NCBI GenBank assembly: GCA_029975915.1
Contig: JARKOC010000466.1
Location: 1 to 64,000, forward strand
Direction: 5' to 3'
Length of the DNA stretch: 64,000 bases
From: Bryobacteraceae bacterium
GTDB taxonomy: Bacteria; Acidobacteriota; Terriglobia; Bryobacterales; Bryobacteraceae
Under the pieces are notes generated by a model that saw nothing but the letters and a program-made list of their open reading frames with translations, did no database searches and was not told the DNA's origin. The stretch's first letter is position 1. Each line of letters opens with the position of its first letter. The translations under genes and the position numbers were made by a program. Below are positions 42,276 through 50,204 of this stretch, piece after piece.

Positions 42276-44600
42276 CTACTTATATAGAAGAAAAGGCGCT
42301 CTACGGGTGGCGAAGGCCGCGGCGGCCTCCTGAAGCCGGGGTTCGAGGTTTCTCGGATCGGTTCCCTTGCGGATCCCTTCTATCGCTTCCCGGTTGCCGA
42401 TGAGTTTGGCGTTCGCCTCCCAGTCGATCTTGCCTGGATACAGTTTCTCAAGCGCCGCCGCGATCTCCAGGCCCAATCTCAGCGATGAAAAGCCTTCCCG
42501 GTCGGTCACGAGCAAACGAACCCCCTGAATGGCCTTTCCCGCGAGGTTTGATGTTGCCGGCGTGAACTCCACTGGGTAGAACCGCACGCCCGGCACCATC
42601 CGTTTGTTCAGGTAGGTGGCCAGGGCGACTCCATTGATCCAGTCGGCCCCGATCACCTCGAACGGAGTCCCAGTCCCGCGGCCAACCGAGTAATTGCGGG
42701 CGTACTCGGCCATGGCAACGCCCGGATAGACCAGCGCGGCGGTGAGGCTGCGCATATTCGGAGACGGGTCAATCCAAGTCAGCCCGGTCGCGTCCCACCA
42801 GTCGGCCCGGCGCCAGTTCTTCATCTCGATGACGGTCAGCTTAGCGCCGATTTTAACCTCGGCGTTCAGCATCAACGCCATTTCGCCGGTGGTCATGCCG
42901 TGACGCAGGGGCATCGGATGGCATCCGACAAAAGAAACGAATTCCGGATCCAGCATCGGACCCTCGACATAGACGCCGGTGATCGGATTCGGCCGGTCCA
43001 GCACAATGAACTCGATGCCGGCGGCCGAGGCGGCCTCCATCGCGTTTTTCATCGTCGAAATGTAGGTGTAGAACCGGGCGCCGATGTCCTGGATATCGAA
43101 GACCAGGGCGTCAAGTCCGGCCAGTGATTCGGGCTTGGGTTTGCGGTTCTCGCCCTGATAAAGACTCCAGATGGGCAGCCCGGTGGCTTCATCCTTGCCG
43201 TGACCGACGTTTTCGTGATCTTCCTTGCCGGCGATGCCGTGTTCAGGTGAGAACAGCGATTTCAGCTCTACGCCTCCGGCCAGCAGGGCGTCGATGTTGC
43301 GCTTGCCGTCGCGCGTCCGGCCGGTGTGGTTGGTGATGAGAGCAATCTTCTTGCCTTTGAGCCGTGAGAAGCCTTCAGCGGCCAGGACGTCGATGCCCGT
43401 CAACACTTCAGCCGTGCGCGCCACATGGCGTCTGGCCGGCGTGTAAGCGCTCACCTCGTTGTAGCCCGTCAGTACGACATCCTGTTTGGTGATTCCCACG
43501 GCTGCCGCTACAACCGTGGCCACCTTCGACCGCAGCGGGCTGATGGCCGGCCGCAAGTTCGGATGGACCGAGTTGGCCAGCAGGATGACATAGGTCTTTG
43601 AAAAGGGGTCCATCCAGATCGAGGTTCCAGTGAAGCCGGTATGGCCGAAACTGCCGATAGGAAACAGTTCTCCGCGGTTGGACGAAAACGGCGAATCCAA
43701 ATCAAAGCCGAGGGCGCGGATGGCCGCCTGGTGGGGCGGAGAATTGGGTTCGGTGAACTTCTTCACCGTGGCGGAACTCAACACGCGCACCGCGCCAAGG
43801 CGGCCGCCGCCGAGGATCATGCGCGCCCAGCGCGACAGGTCCGTGGCGGTTGTGAAGAGTCCCGCATGGCCCGCGACGCCGCCCATGTAACGCGTTGTCG
43901 GATCGTGGACCACGCCGCGCAGCATGACACCGTCAGTCCATTCGGTCGGGGCGATCCGCGGAATCCAAGCCTTGGGCGGCAGGAACCTGGTGTGTGTCAT
44001 CCCCAAAGGACGGAAGATGTGCTTCTCGGCGTATTCATTCAGAGGCATGCCCGAGGCGACGCGCACGATCTCACCGAGCAGAATGAACCCGATATCGCTG
44101 TAGATCAGCCGCGCTCCGGGCTCCGCCACAGGAACATCGACGAACGCCTTTTGAACGCCGGTTTCGTAACCCGACCACTCCGGCTTCAGGTCCAGATCAG
44201 GCCGCAAACCGGAGTAGTGTGTCAGCAGATGCCGGACCGTAACATCGCTCTTGCCTCCCTGAAACTCTGGCAGGTAGACGTTGACCCTGTCCGCCAGCCT
44301 GACCTTGCCCTCTTCGACCAGCTTCATGATCGACGAAGTAGTGGCGACGATCTTGGTCACCGAAGCGGCATCGAAAATGGTGTCTCGCGTCATCAGTTCG
44401 CGCTTCGGTTCGATCGATCGGGCTCCGTAAGCTTTGTAGTGAAGGATGCGCGCACCCTGTCCGGCCAGCAGGACCGCGCCCGGGATCTGATTGTCCTTGA
44501 TCGCAGTTGTGATCAATTCGTCAAGTTGCGGCGACGCCTTGAAATGGTATTGGGCCGCCAGCGAGGCGGAGAACAAGAGTGCGAGTGTGACTAATCTCAT
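42276..44600 (-). CDS. fusion of AmiE-like serine hydrolase and NamZ exo-N-acetylmuramidase
   Basis: This 774-residue exported protein (signal RLVTLALLFSASLAAQ) has two enzymes. Residues about 22-395 are a class C beta-lactamase-fold hydrolase with SVTK (Ser80, Lys83), YSD near 167 and HTG at 320. Residues about 400-774 are a DUF1343/YbbC (NamZ) domain with LITNHTGRTRDGKRNID, LFSPEHGIAG, VFDIQDIGARFYTYI and DRPNPI. In Bacillus subtilis amiE and namZ are separate neighbours. NamZ releases terminal MurNAc and AmiE removes peptides, in peptidoglycan recycling. The fusion should do both in the periplasm. It overlaps phhB by 4 nt. The start at 44600 was chosen at the signal peptide. Confidence 0.9.
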   Translation of the reverse strand: MRLVTLALLFSASLAAQYHFKASPQLDELITTAIKDNQIPGAVLLAGQGARILHYKAYGARSIEPKRELMTRDTIFDAASVTKIVATTSSIMKLVEEGKVRLADRVNVYLPEFQGGKSDVTVRHLLTHYSGLRPDLDLKPEWSGYETGVQKAFVDVPVAEPGARLIYSDIGFILLGEIVRVASGMPLNEYAEKHIFRPLGMTHTRFLPPKAWIPRIAPTEWTDGVMLRGVVHDPTTRYMGGVAGHAGLFTTATDLSRWARMILGGGRLGAVRVLSSATVKKFTEPNSPPHQAAIRALGFDLDSPFSSNRGELFPIGSFGHTGFTGTSIWMDPFSKTYVILLANSVHPNLRPAISPLRSKVATVVAAAVGITKQDVVLTGYNEVSAYTPARRHVARTAEVLTGIDVLAAEGFSRLKGKKIALITNHTGRTRDGKRNIDALLAGGVELKSLFSPEHGIAGKEDHENVGHGKDEATGLPIWSLYQGENRKPKPESLAGLDALVFDIQDIGARFYTYISTMKNAMEAASAAGIEFIVLDRPNPITGVYVEGPMLDPEFVSFVGCHPMPLRHGMTTGEMALMLNAEVKIGAKLTVIEMKNWRRADWWDATGLTWIDPSPNMRSLTAALVYPGVAMAEYARNYSVGRGTGTPFEVIGADWINGVALATYLNKRMVPGVRFYPVEFTPATSNLAGKAIQGVRLLVTDREGFSSLRLGLEIAAALEKLYPGKIDWEANAKLIGNREAIEGIRKGTDPRNLEPRLQEAAAAFATRRAPFLLYK

Positions 44601-44884
44601 AGGAACCTCAGAGCAAGGCGGTCGAGTTCCCGGGCCAGTTCGAAATCGCGAGCGCTGACGCCGCCCGCATCGTGAGTGAAGAGGTCCACCGTGACGCGGT
44701 TCCAGACGTTGGACCATTCCGGGTGATGGTCCATTTTCTCGATGATCAGGGCGGCCGTGGCCATGAAGCCGAAGGCATGAACGAAGTCGGGGAAGACAAA
44801 CTGCTTGTGCAGCTTGCCGGTATAGGTCCATTGATCGAGGCCGGTCAGTGCGCGGCCGATCTCGAGATCTGTCAGACGCTCCAT
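44597..44884 (-). CDS. phhB: pterin-4a-carbinolamine dehydratase
   Basis: This 95-residue protein starts at MERLTDLEIG behind GAGGGGGAGA. The family core is intact: FVHAFGFMATAALIIEKMDHHPEWSNVWNRVTVDLFTHDAGGVS, with the catalytic HHPEW. The enzyme dehydrates 4a-hydroxytetrahydropterin after aromatic amino acid hydroxylation, and it may act as a small regulator. No phenylalanine hydroxylase is present in the window. Its stop overlaps the start of the amiE-namZ fusion. Confidence 0.95.
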   Translation of the reverse strand: MERLTDLEIGRALTGLDQWTYTGKLHKQFVFPDFVHAFGFMATAALIIEKMDHHPEWSNVWNRVTVDLFTHDAGGVSARDFELARELDRLALRFL

Positions 44885-44972
44885 TCTCCCCCTCGATCTC
44901 ACTTGATGCTGGCTGAAACCCTTGCAAAGACCATCGTCCATTCTACGACGGGCGAGCCGTTAAGATGGGGTG

Positions 44973-46184
44973 ATGCCCAGAATCCTTCCGAGACTGCGGA
45001 TGGAACTCGATTTCATGCCATCGCCCATCGAGGACCGGCCAGGTTTGATGATCCGCGATCCGTTCTCCTTTTCGGACGCAATGCTGGTCATTCCGCCAGC
45101 GCTTGTGAGGGCGCTCGCGCATTTTGATGGCGAGCACAACCATTCGAGCTTGCGCGAGGCGATTTATGAGTTGACTGGCGATTTGCGATCCGGCGAATTG
45201 GGCGAGAGGCTTCATCAAGCCCTGGATGAGGCCGGTTTCCTTGAGAACGACCGGTTCGAGCAGTTGCGGCGGGCCGCTGTTGAAGGGTTCGAGTCCTCGC
45301 CCGTGCGCGAACCCAGCCATGCCGGATCGGCCTATCCGGAGAACAAGGCAGAATTGGAAAGCTGGATGGCCGAGGGCATGACGGGGAGTGAACCCACTTC
45401 AGACGCTCCGCTGGTGGGCATAGCGGCGCCGCATGCCAGCCCGGATGGGGGATGGGCGAGCTACCGGGCAGCCTACAAAGCGATCGGCGAATGGGCCAAG
45501 GATAAGACATTCCTCATCCTGGGCACTTCGCATTATGGGGAGCCGGACCTGTTCGGCCTCACGCGCAAGCAGTTTATTACGCCCTGGGGTGCGGCGCGCA
45601 CGGACACCGCGCTGGTGGACGAACTGGCCCGGCGGGCTCCGTCTAGCATCCGGATGGAGGACTACTGCCACCGCATCGAACACTCCATCGAGTTCCAAGT
45701 CGTCTTTCTTCAGAGCCTTTGCGGACCGGAGGTGAACATCCTGCCCATACTGACCGGGCCCTTCGGCCACGCGCTCATGGACGGGCGAAAGCCCGAGCAG
45801 TTTGAGCCGGTGGCGGCTTTTTTCGATGTCCTCGGCGACATCCGGGCTAGGGAGGCTGGCAGGCTGGTCTGCGTGCTGGGCGTCGACATGGCACATATGG
45901 GACGCCGCTACGGCGATCCGTTTCCAGCGACACCACACACTGGCGCTATGGCCGAGGTCCAAGTCCGCGACCACGCACGGATCGGCCGCCTGGAGGCCGG
46001 CGATGCCGACGGCTTCTGGGAACTGGTCAAGGAGAATCACGACAATCTGAAATGGTGCGGCTCGGCGCCATTCTATACCTTCCTGAAGACGGGACCGGCA
46101 GTCCGCGGAAGCCTCAAACAGTACCAGCATTGGCCGATCGATCAGGAGAGTGTTGTCAGTCTTGGGGCGATTTGGTTCGAGTAG
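44973..46184 (+). CDS. AmmeMemoRadiSam system protein B (MEMO1 family) with extra N-terminal domain
   Basis: This 403-residue protein starts at ATG 44973; a GTG three bases earlier is possible. Residues about 1-110 are a helical domain (VIPPALVRALAHFDGEHNHSSLREAIYELTG) with a winged-helix-like look. REPSHAGSAYPENKAELESW begins the MEMO core, followed by VGIAAPHASPDGGWASYRAAYKAI, LILGTSHYG, EDYCHRIEHSIEFQVVFLQ, VLGVDMAHMGRRYGD and the final WCGSAPFYTFLK. MEMO proteins have a metal-binding dioxygenase-like fold; human MEMO1 binds iron or copper. The AMMECR1 and radical-SAM partners are not in this window. Confidence 0.9.
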   Translation: MPRILPRLRMELDFMPSPIEDRPGLMIRDPFSFSDAMLVIPPALVRALAHFDGEHNHSSLREAIYELTGDLRSGELGERLHQALDEAGFLENDRFEQLRRAAVEGFESSPVREPSHAGSAYPENKAELESWMAEGMTGSEPTSDAPLVGIAAPHASPDGGWASYRAAYKAIGEWAKDKTFLILGTSHYGEPDLFGLTRKQFITPWGAARTDTALVDELARRAPSSIRMEDYCHRIEHSIEFQVVFLQSLCGPEVNILPILTGPFGHALMDGRKPEQFEPVAAFFDVLGDIRAREAGRLVCVLGVDMAHMGRRYGDPFPATPHTGAMAEVQVRDHARIGRLEAGDADGFWELVKENHDNLKWCGSAPFYTFLKTGPAVRGSLKQYQHWPIDQESVVSLGAIWFE

Positions 46185-46326
46185 ATCTATGAATGACGTA
46201 CTATTGCCGTCCGGTACCACTCGACTGATGGTTTAGCCTGTAGTCCCTCCCTTCCCAACACAGTCAGACTCCACCCTGAAACTGGCGGCACCCTTCATCG
46301 GGCAGCCCGAGCCTCACGGAGGAGCG

Positions 46327-46989
46327 ATGCGGAAGATCTTGACGCTGGCTCTGGCGCTGGCGGCGCCATGCGCGGCTGCGCCGATCCTGCTGAGCGGCAG
46401 CGGCGAGTTTGGCAGTTTCACGGGTACGATGGAGTACCTGGACCAAAGCCAGACTCTTGTATTGACCCTCAAGAACACAACCCCGGTCTATGGAGGATTT
46501 CTGACCGGCGTTGCCTTGAACAATCCCGGCGGAATCATCACGGGCGTTACCTTGGCGGCGTCCAACTTGAACTTTGTGCTGATCGGGGGACCGCATTTTA
46601 ACGACGCCGTGAACGTGGCGCCTTACGGCCGATTTGACTTCGGGGCGTCTCTTTCGAACAGTTGGCTCGGCGGCGGCAACCCATCCGGCGGGATTCCCGC
46701 GGGCGGTTCAGCCTCGTTTGCCTTCAAATTGAGCGGCAGCCTGGTTGGTTTGACTACAGATTCATTTGCACTCCCGCTGGGAGGAGACACGCAGCGCATC
46801 GTGCCTGTCATAGCGCGATTCCGCGGCATGTCGAATTGTGAAAGCGACAAGGTGCCGGGCACGATCGACGAGATTCAGGACCCGCTAAATCAAGTACCCG
46901 AACCGGCGACCTACGCCATGCTCGGCGCGGGCCTTGCCGCGGCTGCGGGTCTGCGACGCTTCAGAAAGAGTTCGAGCATGAGAGCCTGA
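46327..46989 (+). CDS. PEP-CTERM sorted exported protein
   Basis: This 220-residue protein begins after GGAGGAGCG and has a signal peptide (KILTLALALAAPCAAA). The body is beta-rich and Gly-rich (SGSGEFGSFTGTMEYLDQSQTLVLTL). The end VPEPATYAMLGAGLAAAAGLRRFRKSS is a classic PEP-CTERM tail: PEP motif, hydrophobic helix, arginine cluster. Such proteins are cleaved by exosortase and linked to exopolysaccharide export. No exosortase is encoded in this window. A strong terminator follows. Confidence 0.93.
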   Translation: MRKILTLALALAAPCAAAPILLSGSGEFGSFTGTMEYLDQSQTLVLTLKNTTPVYGGFLTGVALNNPGGIITGVTLAASNLNFVLIGGPHFNDAVNVAPYGRFDFGASLSNSWLGGGNPSGGIPAGGSASFAFKLSGSLVGLTTDSFALPLGGDTQRIVPVIARFRGMSNCESDKVPGTIDEIQDPLNQVPEPATYAMLGAGLAAAAGLRRFRKSSSMRA

Positions 46990-47024
46990 CCCATCAGGCC
47001 GGCAGACTCCTCCATGTGAACCTT

Positions 47025-47059
47025 GCCCGGTTCTGCTTCAGAGGCAGCCGGGCTTTTTT
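47025..47059 (+). terminator. rho-independent terminator after the PEP-CTERM gene
   Basis: GCCCGG-(TT)-CTGC pairs with GCAG-CCGGGC around TTCAGAG, and a run of six T follows directly. The best terminator in the window. Confidence 0.9.
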
Positions 47060-47130
47060 GTGGCCGGACGGCGTGTGGAACTGGTGCAATCCACGTCTTT
47101 CAATGAGACGGAACCGGCGGGCGCGGTTTG

Positions 47131-47676
47131 CTAGGGCTCTCGTCGGTGCAACCCTTCGGGCATCGGCTCCTTGGCCGAGGTCATCCGCGACAGATTAGGC
47201 GCGGTGATATGGCCCATCTCCTCTGGCAGCGTGACTCCGTGCCGCTGGATCTCGAAGGCGAACCGGTGGCGGTCGTCATGCCGCGGGGTGTGACGAATCC
47301 TGCATCTGCCATCCTTTGAAGTTACCCGCAAGGTCTCTGTGGCCAGTGCTCCATGCCGCAGCGGCAGCAGATACTCCGAGACGATCTCCGCGCGTCCGGT
47401 ATCCTGCCAGCTCAAGCGGCGCCTGCCAAGCAGTCCGCGTTGGGTGATGCCCGCCTGATCGAGCAGAATCTCCTTGGGCCACACAGCGATACAAAGCAGG
47501 ACGGTCAGCGCCACCAATGCAACGTTTAGCGTCCGGTCCAGCGCCGTCCCGGCGACGGCAAGGCCCAAGATGAGGCAGACGCAAAAGAAGATGGCGCCGG
47601 CCAGGAAGCATCGGGAGCCAAACGATCCGGGGAAATGCAGCGCTTCCGGATTGTACTGGTCCCTGTATGACGCCAC
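47131..47676 (-). CDS. two-helix membrane protein, PH-like
   Basis: This 181-residue protein has two membrane segments (LAGAIFFCVCLILGLAVAG and LNVALVALTVLLCIAVWP) joined by a short loop. WPKEILLDQAGITQRGLLGRRRLSWQD then follows, the usual pattern of bacterial PH-domain membrane proteins of the YdbT/DUF304 kind. The C-terminal part (HRFAFEIQRHGVTLPEEMG) may be cytosolic. It lies 4 nt after the stop of the secreted 427-residue protein and is probably co-transcribed with it. Function unknown. Confidence 0.65.
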   Translation of the reverse strand: MASYRDQYNPEALHFPGSFGSRCFLAGAIFFCVCLILGLAVAGTALDRTLNVALVALTVLLCIAVWPKEILLDQAGITQRGLLGRRRLSWQDTGRAEIVSEYLLPLRHGALATETLRVTSKDGRCRIRHTPRHDDRHRFAFEIQRHGVTLPEEMGHITAPNLSRMTSAKEPMPEGLHRREP

Positions 47677-47680
47677 GCGC

Positions 47681-48964
47681 TTATTGTGACACCATCGCGC
47701 CGGGCCGTCGATCCGGACGCGAATTCAGGTTGTGGCGATCAGCAATCACGCCGTAGTACCGGCCCATCCAATAGGGAAGCAGGTAGTCGATGCCGGCCGA
47801 TTCGGTGGTTCCCAGCCATCCACCCCACAACTGGAAGGGCGATCGCTGCCAGAGAAAGTCGGTCGCCACCCGTTGTTCTACTGGCACCACGGTGCACGAC
47901 TGGTTATCGTCTCCGTTGCAGGAGGGGTAGAACGGACGCAGATCGGTCCAGAAGTCTCGGTCGGGCCGTTCAAGCCAGGAGTCGAGCAGCCGGTTCACCC
48001 GTGCGTCCAATTGCGGATTGCGGCCCGTAATCGCCACGGTCACCATGTCGAAGTGCGCGTTGTCGTGGTCATCGGTCGCCTTGCGCAGGATGTCGAACGC
48101 GTTTTTGTAATGAGTCCGGATCCAGGTGCTATCGCCGGAGGTGAGCAGCATGTACATCGCCGCATAGTCCAGGTTGAACTTGAAGTACGAATTGTGGATG
48201 TCGCGCGTCTCCACCAGAATTGGGGCGGGCACGGCATAGGCGTAGGTGTTGGCCCGCCATTTGTAGTCTGATTCAAATACTTTTGGGTTGATCCGCCGGC
48301 CCAGTTTCAGCATCGCCAGTTGCTGGTCCGGACGCCCAATGAATGTCGTCGATTCTGTTCCGTCCGGCATGACGACACTCCAGTGCCGGTCCATCAGCGC
48401 CACCAGCATGCGCGTCGCCAGCATTGATACCCAGTCATGAACTTCCTGGTCATCAACCATTTGAAACGCCGCGGTCAATCCGAAGAACACCCCCATGTAT
48501 TGATCGCGAGACGTGTTGCCGGCCCAGAAATGCGGGATCCCGTCGATGGCCGCCACGTGGATTCCGTGTAACGATTCCTCGCTGACAATGGCGCCCGCAT
48601 ACGGCGAATCAACCGGCACGGCGCACCGGGCCAGCATGTCGTTTCCCGTGGCCTCGACCAGCTTGCGGATTCCGTTGAGAGCGTCCATGATGTTGCCGCG
48701 CGCTTCGGGCGACTTCGTTACGTTGTAGCGATATGCTTCCGCGGCCAGGTAATGCCCCGTCCAGATGGCCGAATCGCCGCACCGCGTGTAGGAAATGATC
48801 TCATTTGAATCTGCCGAGGCGAAGACTGGATCGATGATACCCATGTAGGGCATGTGCCGGGCGCGGATCTTTCTCTCGATGCGATGCGCGGCGGTTTCAT
48901 CGGCGGAATAAGCGGCCGGCAGCCACAGAGAGGCCAGGATGACGCTAAAAACTCCCCTCTTCAT
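47681..48964 (-). CDS. secreted protein of unknown function, possibly alpha/alpha-barrel
   Basis: This 427-residue protein has a signal peptide (GVFSVILASLWLPAAYS). The body is helical, with repeated helix pairs and aromatic loops: YTRCGDSAIWTGHYLAAEAYRYN near residue 60, RDQYMGVFFGLTAAFQMVDD near 150 and NLDYAAMYMLLTSGDSTWIRTHY near 265. SAGIDYLLPYWMGRYYG lies at the end. This recalls six-hairpin glycosidases and lyases, and GDSAIWTGHY recalls catalytic Asp loops there, but no family is certain. It shares an operon with the downstream two-helix membrane protein. Confidence 0.8.
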   Translation of the reverse strand: MKRGVFSVILASLWLPAAYSADETAAHRIERKIRARHMPYMGIIDPVFASADSNEIISYTRCGDSAIWTGHYLAAEAYRYNVTKSPEARGNIMDALNGIRKLVEATGNDMLARCAVPVDSPYAGAIVSEESLHGIHVAAIDGIPHFWAGNTSRDQYMGVFFGLTAAFQMVDDQEVHDWVSMLATRMLVALMDRHWSVVMPDGTESTTFIGRPDQQLAMLKLGRRINPKVFESDYKWRANTYAYAVPAPILVETRDIHNSYFKFNLDYAAMYMLLTSGDSTWIRTHYKNAFDILRKATDDHDNAHFDMVTVAITGRNPQLDARVNRLLDSWLERPDRDFWTDLRPFYPSCNGDDNQSCTVVPVEQRVATDFLWQRSPFQLWGGWLGTTESAGIDYLLPYWMGRYYGVIADRHNLNSRPDRRPGAMVSQ

Positions 48965-49193
48965 TGCTTTCTTCTAGTTAGACGGCGCCTGGGATGCGGC
49001 GGTTCCGGGGTTTCGCAGTTGCCGGATGCAGGGGACTCGCAGGCACTAGTTACGAATCGAAGCAGGCCCGGTAGAGATGGAGGGATTGGCGGATTCAATC
49101 TGCAACAACATAAACTGGATCTCCGGGGCAAACCGGGACGTACTCTTGTGCAGGAGCGTTTTTGGCAGCCAACCGGCGCGATGGAGGTGAATC

Positions 49194-49277
49194 GTGAATG
49201 CCAGGATCATTTTGGCCGCTGTCCTGGCGGCCGTCTTCGCGACGGGACTGGCGATCTTCCTTCTCTCCCGTTATTAG
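49194..49277 (+). CDS. 27-residue single-helix membrane microprotein
   Basis: A GTG start lies four bases after TGGAGGTGA and encodes VNARIILAAVLAAVFATGLAIFLLSRY, then TAG (quoted in two parts: VNARIILAAVLAAV, FATGLAIFLLSRY). It is one continuous hydrophobic helix with an Arg near each end. The strong ribosome site and clean stop make translation likely. It resembles KdpF-sized membrane peptides, but no kdp genes are near. It is alone in the 422-nt gap between the 427-residue protein gene and the SDR gene. Confidence 0.55.
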   Translation: MNARIILAAVLAAVFATGLAIFLLSRY

Positions 49278-49386
49278 GGGAGGGCGGCGGCGCCCCCACG
49301 CATCACTGCCATTCGTGCGAGCAACCGGGCTTGGATGACCACCACGCCGGTCTGGAGTTCGTTTGGTCGCGCCTATCTCGCTGAAT

Positions 49387-50181
49387 CTAAGGCTCGAACG
49401 GCCACATCGCACCGGCCGTAAATCCTCCGTCGACAGCGATCACCTGGCCGGTGATATAGTCCGAGGCCGGCGCCGAAAGGAAGACCGCCAGCGGCGCGAC
49501 ATCCTCCGGCAACCCCATCCGCGGGTTCGCCTGCACGCCGGCCCGCCAGCGCGCCATGTGCTCGGGTTGCCACATCTCTCGATTCAAATCCGTCAGGATG
49601 AATCCAGGCGCGATGCAGTTGACCTGGATGTTATAGCGCGCCCACTCAAACGCCGTCGTCCGGGTCAACGCGGCCAGCGCCGACTTTGTCATCGCATAGA
49701 CAGCGGCATACGGCAATCCGATCAGCGAGGTCAGGCTGCCGATGTGGACGACTTTGCCACCCGCCGCTTCGCCCGACTTGACACGCTCGATCATGCGCTT
49801 TGCGATCAATTGGGTGAGTTCGAAGACCCCATCCAGGTTGGTGGCCAGCACCGATCGGTACTCCTCCGGCGTAAACTCCTCCATTCGTCTCCGGATGTTG
49901 ATTCCCGCGACATTGATAAGGATGTCAGGGCAGGGAACCGATGCCGCTAACTCCTGCCTTGATCCGGCATCCGCGATATCCAACCTGTAGGCTTCAGCTT
50001 GCAGGCCCTCCGTGCGCAGCCGTCCGGCGGCATCTTCGAGCTGCGCCATCGAACGGGATGCCAGCAACGTCCGAGCCCCTGCGCGAGCCATAGCCTCGGC
50101 GATCGCCAGTCCGATACCCCGGCTGGCCCCGGCGATGAGAGCCGTCTTTTCACACAACGAAAACGGATTGGAACCTTGCAT
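49387..50181 (-). CDS. short-chain dehydrogenase/reductase
   Basis: Starting at MQGSNPFSL gives 264 residues. It is a classical SDR: AGASRGIGLAIAEAM for NAD(P) binding, NVAGINIRRR, IGSLTSLIG with the catalytic Ser, YAAVYAMTKSALAAL with Tyr-x3-Lys, and APGFILTDLN. The pattern NIRRRMEEFTPEEYRSVLATNL resembles 2-deoxy-D-gluconate 3-dehydrogenase or gluconate 5-dehydrogenase (KduD/IdnO), suggesting a sugar-acid substrate. It is divergent from a tartrate dehydrogenase with only 23 nt between starts, so they are likely co-regulated. Confidence 0.88.
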   Translation of the reverse strand: MQGSNPFSLCEKTALIAGASRGIGLAIAEAMARAGARTLLASRSMAQLEDAAGRLRTEGLQAEAYRLDIADAGSRQELAASVPCPDILINVAGINIRRRMEEFTPEEYRSVLATNLDGVFELTQLIAKRMIERVKSGEAAGGKVVHIGSLTSLIGLPYAAVYAMTKSALAALTRTTAFEWARYNIQVNCIAPGFILTDLNREMWQPEHMARWRAGVQANPRMGLPEDVAPLAVFLSAPASDYITGQVIAVDGGFTAGAMWPFEP

Positions 50182-50204
50182 CGACATCAGGCTAGCATGG
50201 AGCC

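Noticed and set aside
44601..44927. N-terminal extension of the AmiE-NamZ fusion
   Set aside because: It is out-of-frame sequence of phhB; a signal peptide starts at 44600.
46185..46326. Sigma54 promoter upstream of the PEP-CTERM gene
   Set aside because: The TGGC...TTC pattern near 46284 has the wrong spacing and lacks the GC/TGC core.
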